Position numbers and translations under genes: made by a program. The notes under the pieces are model-generated. The model made no database searches. It was not told the origin of the DNA and saw only the letters and a program-made list of their open reading frames with translations. This document shows, one piece after another, positions 1 to 5,574 of a stretch of 5,574 nt of DNA. Every line of letters begins with the position of its first letter. Positions within the stretch are counted from its first letter, which is position 1. Source of the DNA: Bacteroidota bacterium (lineage in GTDB: Bacteria; Bacteroidota; Bacteroidia; Chitinophagales; Saprospiraceae); assembly GCA_008501835.1 (NCBI GenBank), contig QQUB01000078.1, positions 1-5,574 on the forward strand, written 5' to 3'.

Positions 1-2
1 GG

Positions 3-59
3 GTAATTAGTGTTGCTTTTTATTTCGCATCACTTAAATAGCTCAGTTTATATGAGCTT
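3..59 (+). pseudogene. Upstream in-frame piece of the symporter, ended by TAG at 39-41
   Basis: Read in the same frame as the downstream symporter gene, the left edge gives VISVAFYFASLK, then TAG (39-41), then LSLYEL running straight into the methionine at 60. The other two plus frames close at once (TAA at 4-6, TAG at 8-10), so this is the only frame open at the edge. The hydrophobic stretch reads like the end of a membrane helix of an SSS transporter, and the residues after the stop read like the following loop. The simplest reading is that one sense codon of the symporter has become amber, or that one base is wrong in the assembly. Only 12 codons before the stop are visible, so chance continuity cannot be excluded. 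Confidence 0.5.
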
Positions 60-617
60 ATGATGAGGGTTTCTACCATGGTCCAGGTCCCCATGATGGT
101 GCCATTATTAATGGGCATTTTAGTTAAAAAAACACCTCAATGGGCGCCCTGGGCAACTATTGTGGTAGGTCTGATAGTTTCATGGTTAGTTGATAATGTA
201 GTCACTCCGGAGGTTTTTGTTTCCATGTTTGGTATCGAGTCACTTACCAGCCGGGAAATTGTTGACATGAATATTATTCTAACTGTGGCTGGCCATGTAT
301 TTATTACCTGCAGTTTTTTCTGGGCAACCTCCTTATTTTATAAAGAAGCGAAGGATAAAAATAAAGTGGAGACAGATCGCTTTTTCGAGGATTTGCAAAG
401 ACCATTTATTGCAGATGACCTTCAAGACGAAGTGGACCGAAAACAAAGAGATAAACTGGGAGCCATGGTAATCATTATGAGCACAGGTATTTTGTTGATG
501 GCATTGATACCCAACCCACCTTGGGGAAGAATGATTTTTGTGATTTGTGCACTGATTATTTTCACTATAGGCTTCTTGTTGAGGCGTAGTGCCAAAAAAG
601 GGCCTTCTATTGCCTGA
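60..617 (+). CDS. Sodium:solute symporter (SSS family), C-terminal part only
   Basis: This 185-residue reading frame is the C-terminal portion of a Na+-coupled inner-membrane carrier that would normally have well over 500 residues. About five hydrophobic segments are visible (roughly residues 8-22, 30-48, 71-93, 132-150 and 156-174). The first carries VPMMVPLLMGILVKKTP, a typical SSS helix and loop. A charged cytoplasmic-type loop (about 95-131, with RFFEDLQRPFIADD) matches the long loop before the last helices in sugar- and acid-type SSS carriers of Bacteroidota. The C-terminus is basic (RRSAKK). ATG 60 is unlikely to be the true start: there is no ribosome binding site, the protein would begin inside the transport core, and the same frame continues upstream across a TAG at 39-41. 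The family call is fairly firm. The substrate is unknown, though a sugar or uronic acid would fit the neighbouring glycosidase. The downstream lipoprotein gene begins 15 bp after the stop. Confidence 0.75.
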   Translation: MMRVSTMVQVPMMVPLLMGILVKKTPQWAPWATIVVGLIVSWLVDNVVTPEVFVSMFGIESLTSREIVDMNIILTVAGHVFITCSFFWATSLFYKEAKDKNKVETDRFFEDLQRPFIADDLQDEVDRKQRDKLGAMVIIMSTGILLMALIPNPPWGRMIFVICALIIFTIGFLLRRSAKKGPSIA

Positions 618-632
618 CCATAAAAAATTACC

Positions 633-1472
633 ATGTATCTGAAAAAACTGATTCCATTGCTTTTGCTTTTAACTTGGTTCAGCTCATGTACTGAACAAGT
701 TGCTCAGCAGGTTTTCCTTGCCAATGGCACAGATGAATCTGCAGGTGGAGGCCCGGTTTACATCATCACTACCCCTATCGCCACTTATTACCTTGAAAAG
801 CAAGGCGGAGGATTGTCGGGTATGATTGACAAGGATAGTGTGGACTGGATAGGATTTCACAATGAGGAAGGGTCGGGCTGGAAAGGTGAATACCGCGGTT
901 TCCCCAATGCTATTCATCGCCAGGACGGTAGTTACTTCCATGCTATGAACGCCAAAACAGATCCTTCGAGTTCTGTAGTGGATATTGAGTCTGAACAACA
1001 TGTCCGGATCACTTTCACTTCAGATAATGATCAATGGCAGGGACAGTGGGATTTTTTTCCTGATCGTTGTGACTTTACGATGAGTAGAGTCAGCTCTGGC
1101 TATAAATATTGGGTGCAATATGAGGGAGTACCAGGAGGCACAATGGATTCCACAGATTTCTGGTATGCCTCTGCCGATTCCGTCATGCACCTGATCACAG
1201 AACCTCAGGTTGGAGACTTACCTGCACCAGAGTGGATGGCATTTGGTGATCAACATTCACCTCGAGTGTTGTATGTGCTTCATCATGAAGATGATAAAAT
1301 TCCAGACGATTATGTCTGGCGGCCATATATGACAGTGCTGGGTTTTGGACGGCAAAACGGGGTAGAAAAAACGGAGAAATTTTTAACTACAGTTGAAACC
1401 TTATCGATAGGGTTTGTCGAATCGACAGAGTATTCGGAGATTGAGCAGGTTATTAAGAATATACTTGAATAA
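633..1472 (+). CDS. Conserved lipoprotein of unknown function, 279 residues
   Basis: The N-terminus is a lipoprotein signal peptide: MYLKK, a leucine-rich core (residues 6-14) and WFSSC, giving a lipidated Cys19. The mature protein should therefore be anchored to the outer membrane or sit in the periplasm. The body is rich in aromatic residues and in beta-type alternation. Conspicuous blocks are TYYLEKQGGGLSGMIDKDSVDWIGF in two parts (51-64 and 65-75), GEYRGFPNAIH (85-95), DGSYFHAMNAKTDP (98-111), WQGQWDFFP (135-143) and KYWVQYEGVPGG (158-169). These resemble uncharacterised secreted proteins I recall from Bacteroidota and Planctomycetes, but I know no assigned function or catalytic motif. 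A beta-sandwich or mutarotase-like glycan-binding fold is a guess. The start is supported by the signal peptide and by the A-rich stretch ataaaaaatta just before ATG, typical of Bacteroidota. The gene follows the symporter by 15 bp, so co-transcription is likely, and it converges on the GH95 gene. Confidence 0.8.
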   Translation: MYLKKLIPLLLLLTWFSSCTEQVAQQVFLANGTDESAGGGPVYIITTPIATYYLEKQGGGLSGMIDKDSVDWIGFHNEEGSGWKGEYRGFPNAIHRQDGSYFHAMNAKTDPSSSVVDIESEQHVRITFTSDNDQWQGQWDFFPDRCDFTMSRVSSGYKYWVQYEGVPGGTMDSTDFWYASADSVMHLITEPQVGDLPAPEWMAFGDQHSPRVLYVLHHEDDKIPDDYVWRPYMTVLGFGRQNGVEKTEKFLTTVETLSIGFVESTEYSEIEQVIKNILE

Positions 1473-1473
1473 G

Positions 1474-1499
1474 CGTTTGAATTAAATTGAACGTTTTTT
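1474..1499 (+). terminator. Weak hairpin plus T6, possible terminator of the symporter-lipoprotein unit
   Basis: CGTTTGA (1474-1480) can pair with TTGAACG (1487-1493) as a 7-bp stem with two G-T wobbles and a 6-nt loop, followed directly by TTTTTT (1494-1499). It begins two bases after the lipoprotein stop. The layout fits an intrinsic terminator, but the stem is A/T-rich and weak. Confidence 0.35.
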
Positions 1500-1518
1500 A
1501 ATAATAATTTGATAAATC

Positions 1519-1552
1519 AGCCTAGGTTTCTCAGGCTCAAACCGCCTGGTTT
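1519..1552. terminator. Overlapping hairpins in the convergent gap, possible bidirectional terminator
   Basis: Two small inverted repeats lie side by side: AGCCT (1519-1523) with AGGCT (1533-1537), and AAACC (1539-1543) with GGTTT (1548-1552) around a GCCT loop. GGTTT at 1525-1529 can also pair with 1539-1543, so alternative folds exist. The last arm reaches into the GH95 stop codon (1552-1554, minus strand). On the plus strand the sequence continues TTATAAATT; on the minus strand it runs into an A/T-rich tract. The position between two converging genes suits transcription end signals, but there is no clean T run. Confidence 0.3.
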
Positions 1553-3915
1553 TATAAATTAATAACCGTTTTCCCTCCTGCCTCCAATTCATAAGGGATT
1601 TCCAGGTTATTAAATACCAACGTAATATTTTGAGAAATACCCGGATGAAGTACCACCTTAAGTGCATCTTTTTTCCAATACAGATCAACAGTCAGGTCGC
1701 CTCTTGCCCTTAAACCTTCCACGGAGCCCTCTTCCCATTGGGCGGGTAATGCCGGCAAAACTCTCAGTTTACCCCCTTCATGGGATTGAAGCAGCATTTC
1801 GGCAACTCCAGAGGTATATCCAAAATTCCCATCAATCTGAAAAGGCGGATGTGAATCAAACAAATTGTCCATTATAGATTTTTGCAACAACAACTGAATA
1901 TGTTCATGCGCCATTTCTCCGTCAAGTAACCTTGCACTGCAATTGATCAGCCAGGCCCGGCTCCACCCGGTGCCAGCTCCTCCATTGGCCAATCGGTAAT
2001 CCAGTGTTTTCCGGACTGCTTCGAATGTTTCAGCATCGCGGTCTTTCCAGACACTTGTCCCCGGGTGAAAACCATAAAGGTGGGACATATGCCTGTGGCC
2101 GGGTTCCGGCTCTTGATATTCACGGTCCCATTCCAAAATTCTACCGTCCTCCCCCATTACAAACCCCGGACGCAATTTTTGGCGTTGGACCAAGATGGTA
2201 TCCAATAAGGAATTATTGATATCCAAAACACTACAAGCTAGGATGTAATTATCAAAAACTTCAGCAATTACCTGTTGATCCATGGCACTTCCAAGACAAG
2301 TGGCTACCGAAGCACCAGTTTCGTCAACAAACCTGTTTTCCGGAGAGGTGGAAGGTGCAGAAATCAAAAGGCCATCCCTTGGGTCCTCAATAAGCCAATC
2401 ACTGTAAAAAGCGGCTACTTCCATGATGGCGGGAAAAGCACGTTTTCTGAGAAAAGTAGTATCACCTGTAAATTCGAAATGCCTCCAGTAATGCTGCATC
2501 ATCCAACCTCCTGCACCAACCGAACATCCCCAATAAGCAGTTGGCGCTCTTAACCAGGTCGGAGCCCATAGGTCCGTTGCATGAGGAAAGAAAGATCCTC
2601 TACATCCAAAGTTCTGTTCAGCTGTTACCTTTCCGTTTTCCACGAGCTTGTCAATGTAATCAAACAGTGGCATGTTTAGCTCATCCAGATTAGTGAGATT
2701 TGCCGGCCAATAGTTCATTTGCAAATTGATGTTCAGGTGATAATCTGCATTCCAGGGCGCGGCAATGTGCTCATTCCAGAGTCCCTGCAGATTGGCAGGG
2801 TTTGTATTTTGCCGGGAGGAAGCAATCAGTAAATAACGACCAAACTGGAACAGTAAGGCCTCCAGACCCAAATCGATCGAGTCCTCTTTAACCCTTGCCA
2901 ACCTTTCATCTGTTGGGATACTATCCAGCTCCACTCCGCCCAGGTCCAATTTGACCCTGTTATACAACAGCTGGTAATCAGAAATATGACCTTCCAGTAA
3001 TTTATCCAGGTCTTTTCCTGATAAAACTTCCATGTCTCTATGGTTTTTATCCTTAAAATCTTCCTGGTAAAAAGAGGAATTTGAAACTAAAATAAAGACG
3101 GCTTTCTCTACATTTTTGAGTTCCAGAAAATCTTTTCCGGCTAATACTTCTCCCCCTTCATGGTCAATTTTTAATTGGGTTGCAAATCGTACTCCTTCAA
3201 GTATCGGAGCAGGGCTCGAGTCAAATCTACCTGCTCGTTGGGTAACCATTCCCTCCATTGCCAAATGGCCTTCATCAGTAACGTTTATCTCAGCCGTTGG
3301 AAAGCCTTCGTCTTCCGGGCGCGACAAACGAACCTTACCGTTTAAACCATGCTCCGCTTCAGAGGTTAATTCCACAAAAATTGCCTGATGCGGATGACTC
3401 ACGAATACTTTTTGCGTCACTAACTCTCCATGAGCTTTGTAGGAAACTGAAACCATTGCTCTGGACAGGTTTAATTCACGACGATATTCCGTAATATTTT
3501 CATGGCCCAGTTCAATGTGTAGATCACCTAAGGTCTGATGCGACCGCAACACACTTTTTCTTGAAAATTTTTCAACAAATAATGCATCTGCTTCGGTGTG
3601 TTTATTTTCAAATAATAACTGTCTGAGTTGGTCAAGATCCTCCTTGGTACCTGATGGCTCAACCCACCCCAGGTTCGCCGGCCATAAGGAGTCATCATTT
3701 AGCTGTATTCTTTCGACAGACGGGTTGCCAAAAACCATGGCCCCTAGTCTGCCATTTCCCAAAGGCAAGGCTTCATTCCAGTTTTCAGCTGGTTGTTTAA
3801 ACCAAATAATATCATCTTGTGGAGGGATGGTTTCCTTTACCTGATTGCAACTGAAAAAAAATACACCCATCAATACCAGGATCGGAATTTCCAAAAAGTA
3901 ACGCCTTGCTTTCAT
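1552..3915 (-). CDS. Glycoside hydrolase family 95 lipoprotein (alpha-L-fucosidase or alpha-L-galactosidase type)
   Basis: GH95 enzymes are inverting exo-hydrolases that remove terminal alpha-1,2-L-fucose, or in some members alpha-L-galactose, from glycans. The 787-residue length is normal for a complete member. Residues 1-23 are a lipoprotein signal (MKARR, hydrophobic core, VFFFSC with Cys23). Next come an N-terminal beta-sandwich (about 36-290, with NEALPLGNGRLGAMVFGN at 47-64), a helical linker, an (alpha/alpha)6 barrel (about 340-705) and a C-terminal beta domain. By comparison with Bifidobacterium AfcA, the HxNxN motif gives His393, Asn395 and Asn397 (LNINLQMNYW), the acid is Glu526 in PSTSPEN, and Asp695 in FQIDGNFG pairs with the asparagines as the base system. 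GHRHMSHLY (606-614) and TGWSRAW (649-655) are also family blocks. TAA immediately precedes the ATG in frame, fixing this as the most upstream start. Odd points are FPHATDLW (443-450) and GCSVGAGGWMMQHYW (463-477), which differ from the HHNTDLW and GGAW-type blocks I expect in fucosidases, so substrate is uncertain. It diverges from recQ. Confidence 0.93.
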   Translation of the reverse strand: MKARRYFLEIPILVLMGVFFFSCNQVKETIPPQDDIIWFKQPAENWNEALPLGNGRLGAMVFGNPSVERIQLNDDSLWPANLGWVEPSGTKEDLDQLRQLLFENKHTEADALFVEKFSRKSVLRSHQTLGDLHIELGHENITEYRRELNLSRAMVSVSYKAHGELVTQKVFVSHPHQAIFVELTSEAEHGLNGKVRLSRPEDEGFPTAEINVTDEGHLAMEGMVTQRAGRFDSSPAPILEGVRFATQLKIDHEGGEVLAGKDFLELKNVEKAVFILVSNSSFYQEDFKDKNHRDMEVLSGKDLDKLLEGHISDYQLLYNRVKLDLGGVELDSIPTDERLARVKEDSIDLGLEALLFQFGRYLLIASSRQNTNPANLQGLWNEHIAAPWNADYHLNINLQMNYWPANLTNLDELNMPLFDYIDKLVENGKVTAEQNFGCRGSFFPHATDLWAPTWLRAPTAYWGCSVGAGGWMMQHYWRHFEFTGDTTFLRKRAFPAIMEVAAFYSDWLIEDPRDGLLISAPSTSPENRFVDETGASVATCLGSAMDQQVIAEVFDNYILACSVLDINNSLLDTILVQRQKLRPGFVMGEDGRILEWDREYQEPEPGHRHMSHLYGFHPGTSVWKDRDAETFEAVRKTLDYRLANGGAGTGWSRAWLINCSARLLDGEMAHEHIQLLLQKSIMDNLFDSHPPFQIDGNFGYTSGVAEMLLQSHEGGKLRVLPALPAQWEEGSVEGLRARGDLTVDLYWKKDALKVVLHPGISQNITLVFNNLEIPYELEAGGKTVINL

Positions 3916-3933
3916 TTATCTGCATTTTTTGAT

Positions 3934-3962
3934 CAAATCTCCTGAACAGAAAGGTAATCAAA
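3934..3962 (-). promoter_or_regulatory. Candidate promoter of the GH95 gene (weak)
   Basis: On the minus strand GAGATTTG (3941 down to 3934) matches the Bacteroidota -7 element TAnnTTTG except at the first base. TTTG (3962 to 3959) lies 17 bp upstream, in the place of the -33 element. The -7 block would end 18 bp before the GH95 ATG, close to the 19 bp seen for recQ on the other side. AGGAG inside this stretch is too far from the ATG (23 bp) to act as a Shine-Dalgarno. Confidence 0.35.
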
Positions 3963-3970
3963 AATGATTA
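3955..3970. promoter_or_regulatory. Small perfect inverted repeat TAATCA-N4-TGATTA
   Basis: TAATCA (3955-3960) and TGATTA (3965-3970) are perfect inverted copies around AAAA. The repeat covers the candidate -33 element of GH95 and touches the left edge of the larger dyad. It could be a repressor-type operator for GH95, but such short A/T-rich repeats also arise by chance. Confidence 0.3.
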
Positions 3971-4014
3971 TTACCCGTTTAAATCCGTTTATAAACGACA
4001 TTAAACGGCTAATA
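3969..4014. promoter_or_regulatory. 46-bp dyad with four CCGTTTA half-sites, probable operator
   Basis: The sequence is symmetric about 3991/3992. The centre is a perfect 12-bp palindrome, CGTTTATAAACG (3986-3997). After three unpaired positions come CCGTTTAA (3975-3982) and TTAAACGG (4001-4008), then after one unpaired position TATTA (3969-3973) and TAATA (4010-4014). In all, 19 of 23 position pairs are complementary. Seen as half-sites, CCGTTTA occurs at 3975 and 3985, and its inverse at 3992 (one mismatch) and 4002, so copies on each side are 10 bp apart, one helical turn. This is what a dimeric or tetrameric DNA-binding protein would be expected to use. It sits midway between the two divergent start codons. 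No regulator gene is present here, so the protein is unknown. Confidence 0.6.
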
Positions 4015-4039
4015 TTCGGATAGTCCGTGGCATCCCTTT

Positions 4040-4047
4040 TATATTTG
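4040..4047 (+). promoter_or_regulatory. recQ promoter -7 element, TATATTTG
   Basis: TATATTTG is an exact match to the Bacteroidota primary-sigma -7 consensus TAnnTTTG. It ends 19 bp before the recQ ATG, implying a short leader of roughly a dozen bases. The -33 element is poor: TTCG at 4015-4018 is the best candidate at a 21-bp spacing, and it lies immediately beside the right end of the 46-bp dyad. Confidence 0.55.
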
Positions 4048-4066
4048 TGCAGAAAACAAAAATTGC

Positions 4067-5574
4067 ATGCAAACACCTCCAAAGGAAATATTAAAGAAAT
4101 TCTTCGGGTACGATGAGTTCAGGCCAATGCAAAAACAGATCATCGACACTGTTTATGCAGGAAAAGATTCGCTGGTACTCATGCCCACAGGAGGTGGAAA
4201 ATCAATCTGTTACCAAATACCCTCCATAGGTCTACCCGGTACGGGTATCGTGGTTTCTCCCTTAATTTCTCTTATGAAAAATCAGGTGGATGGATTGCGT
4301 GCCAATGGGGTGAAAGCAGCCTTTCTCAACAGTTCGCTGGGCATTCCGGAACAAAGAGCAATAGAAGATGATTTCTTTAATGGCAACCTCGATTTATTGT
4401 ACGTCTCTCCGGAAAAGATGATCACTCCGGATATGAATGCTTTGCTTAGCCGGGTAAAAATCAACCTATTCGCCATTGATGAGGCACATTGTATTTCGTC
4501 CTGGGGTCATGATTTTCGTCCGGATTATACCCTGTTGAATTTCATCAAAAGACAATTTCCAGACATTCCGGTGCTTGCGTTGACGGCTACAGCAGACAAG
4601 ATCACCAGAAAGGATATCCTCCAACTCCTGGCAATTCCCCATGCTGAGCAATTCATTGCCTCCTTTGATCGTCCGAATATCAGCCTTGAAGTTCGTCCCG
4701 GACAGCAGAAAAGACAACAGATCATCAGGTTTATAAAAGAAAAACCCGGCGAATCAGGCATTATTTATTGTCTGAGCAGAAAAAGCACAGAAAACCTTGC
4801 GATGAAACTTCAAGAGGAGGGCGTCAATGCTGCTCCTTATCATGCAGGTCTGAGTTCTGCGGAAAGAACAAAGGTCCAGGAGAACTTCATAAAAGATGAT
4901 ACCCCGGTAATTTGTGCCACCATTGCTTTTGGAATGGGTATTGATAAATCCAATGTACGATGGATCATTCATTACAATATGCCAAAAAACCTGGAAGGTT
5001 ATTACCAGGAAATCGGCCGGTGCGGAAGGGATGGCACAGACGCCCATGCATTGCTGTTTTACAGTTATGCCGATGTAATGATGCTTCAGGAGATCATTAC
5101 CAATAATGCAAGCACCAATGAAGAAATCCAGTTAGCCAAACTGGACAGGATGCGTCAATATGCAGAAGCTCCTGCCTGCCGGAGGAGGATCCTTTTGAAT
5201 TATTTCAATGAAAACCTCTCCGAGGATTGCGGAAATTGTGATGTATGCAAGAATCCTCCTCAAAAAATTGACGGTACCGAAGTGACGCAAAAGGCACTTT
5301 CTGCAGTCTACCGCCTTAAGGAAAAGGTAGGTATGGGAATGCTTATTGATGTATTAAGAGGAAGTGGTAAGAAAGAAATTTTTCAAAGAGGGTACAACCA
5401 GATCAAGACTTATGGAGCCGGCAGGGAAATTCCCTACCCTCAATGGCAAAGTTATCTGTTACAAATGCTAAACCTGGGATACCTGGAGATTGCTGCCGAC
5501 CAAAACAACGTTGTAAAACTCACCCAGGCCAGTCAAAAAGTATTATTCGAAGGTAAGAAAGTGGAACTCGTATT
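4067..5574 (+). CDS. recQ: ATP-dependent DNA helicase RecQ, 3' end outside the window
   Basis: RecQ is a 3'-5' superfamily 2 helicase that unwinds forks and recombination intermediates during DNA repair in the cytoplasm. The visible 502 residues show all helicase motifs: motif 0 FRPMQ (18-22), Walker A TGGGKS (41-46), Ia VVSPLISLMKNQ (62-73), DEAH (138-141) followed by the aromatic-rich loop CISSWGHDFRPDY (142-154), LTATA (172-176), IIYCLSR (232-238), YHAGL (258-262), motif V AFGMGIDK (287-294) and motif VI QEIGRCGRDG (314-323). The zinc site is Cys371, Cys388, Cys391 and Cys394, with the spacing of E. coli RecQ, followed by the RQC winged-helix domain from about 405. An HRDC domain, if present, would lie beyond the edge. 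The start is the only ATG that places motif 0 at the right distance; an in-frame TAA at 4010-4012 limits anything longer. Translation lacks a Shine-Dalgarno, as is usual in Bacteroidota. Motif VI has Cys where Ala is common, and motif 0 has Met where E. coli has Gly. Confidence 0.96.
   Translation, partial: MQTPPKEILKKFFGYDEFRPMQKQIIDTVYAGKDSLVLMPTGGGKSICYQIPSIGLPGTGIVVSPLISLMKNQVDGLRANGVKAAFLNSSLGIPEQRAIEDDFFNGNLDLLYVSPEKMITPDMNALLSRVKINLFAIDEAHCISSWGHDFRPDYTLLNFIKRQFPDIPVLALTATADKITRKDILQLLAIPHAEQFIASFDRPNISLEVRPGQQKRQQIIRFIKEKPGESGIIYCLSRKSTENLAMKLQEEGVNAAPYHAGLSSAERTKVQENFIKDDTPVICATIAFGMGIDKSNVRWIIHYNMPKNLEGYYQEIGRCGRDGTDAHALLFYSYADVMMLQEIITNNASTNEEIQLAKLDRMRQYAEAPACRRRILLNYFNENLSEDCGNCDVCKNPPQKIDGTEVTQKALSAVYRLKEKVGMGMLIDVLRGSGKKEIFQRGYNQIKTYGAGREIPYPQWQSYLLQMLNLGYLEIAADQNNVVKLTQASQKVLFEGKKVELV

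Noticed and set aside
1482..1688. A 68-codon minus-strand frame overlapping the GH95 3' end
   Set aside because: It overlaps the C-terminal beta domain in another frame and extends through the convergent gap; its basic, tryptophan-rich sequence looks like no known protein.
2004..2553. Plus-strand open frames inside the GH95 gene
   Set aside because: They are antisense to a complete, motif-rich enzyme, have no family-like sequence and no start signals; they are shadows.
3934..3943. AGGAG on the minus strand as a Shine-Dalgarno for GH95
   Set aside because: It lies 23 bp from the ATG, and the nearer ATG it might serve (in GATCAAAAAATGCAG) is out of frame with the enzyme.
4282..5047. Minus-strand open frames opposite recQ
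   Set aside because: They are antisense to clear helicase motifs and show arginine/serine-rich or cysteine-rich compositions typical of shadow frames.
1..5574. CRISPR array, tRNA or rRNA gene, insertion sequence
   Set aside because: No regularly spaced repeats, cloverleaf-like stretch, rRNA-like sequence, transposase or terminal repeats were seen. The only repeated unit is the short half-site cluster between GH95 and recQ.

Overview
The window looks like a chromosomal piece from a free-living, probably glycan-using, member of the Bacteroidota. The evidence is moderate-to-low GC, start codons preceded by A/T-rich sequence instead of a Shine-Dalgarno, a TAnnTTTG-type -7 element before recQ, lipoprotein signal peptides on two proteins, and a RecQ that aligns well with bacterial RecQ. 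The genus cannot be read from the sequence.

Layout: (1) Positions 1-617, plus strand, hold the C-terminal end of a sodium:solute symporter (SSS family). The same frame is open from the left edge but is cut by an in-frame TAG at 39-41, so the gene is broken or carries a sequencing error. (2) Positions 633-1472, plus strand, encode a 279-residue lipoprotein of unknown function, 15 bp after the symporter and probably in the same operon. (3) A convergent gap (1473-1551) contains small hairpins that could end transcription from both sides. (4) Positions 1552-3915, minus strand, encode a complete 787-residue family GH95 glycoside hydrolase lipoprotein with the expected catalytic residues, but with an active-site neighbourhood that departs from the fucosidase pattern I remember. 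(5) A 151-bp divergent intergenic region (3916-4066) carries a striking 46-bp dyad centred almost exactly midway between the two start codons. (6) Positions 4067-5574, plus strand, encode the first 502 residues of a RecQ DNA helicase, which runs off the right edge.

The symporter, lipoprotein and GH95 enzyme fit a small glycan-use neighbourhood: a surface or periplasmic exo-glycosidase releasing a sugar, and an inner-membrane Na+-coupled carrier taking it up. They lie in convergent units, so joint control is inference. RecQ is a housekeeping repair gene that seems to be a neighbour by chance, although it shares the divergent control region with GH95. I see no complete new system. The most unusual items are the four-half-site dyad, the amber codon in the symporter and the variant GH95 active site.
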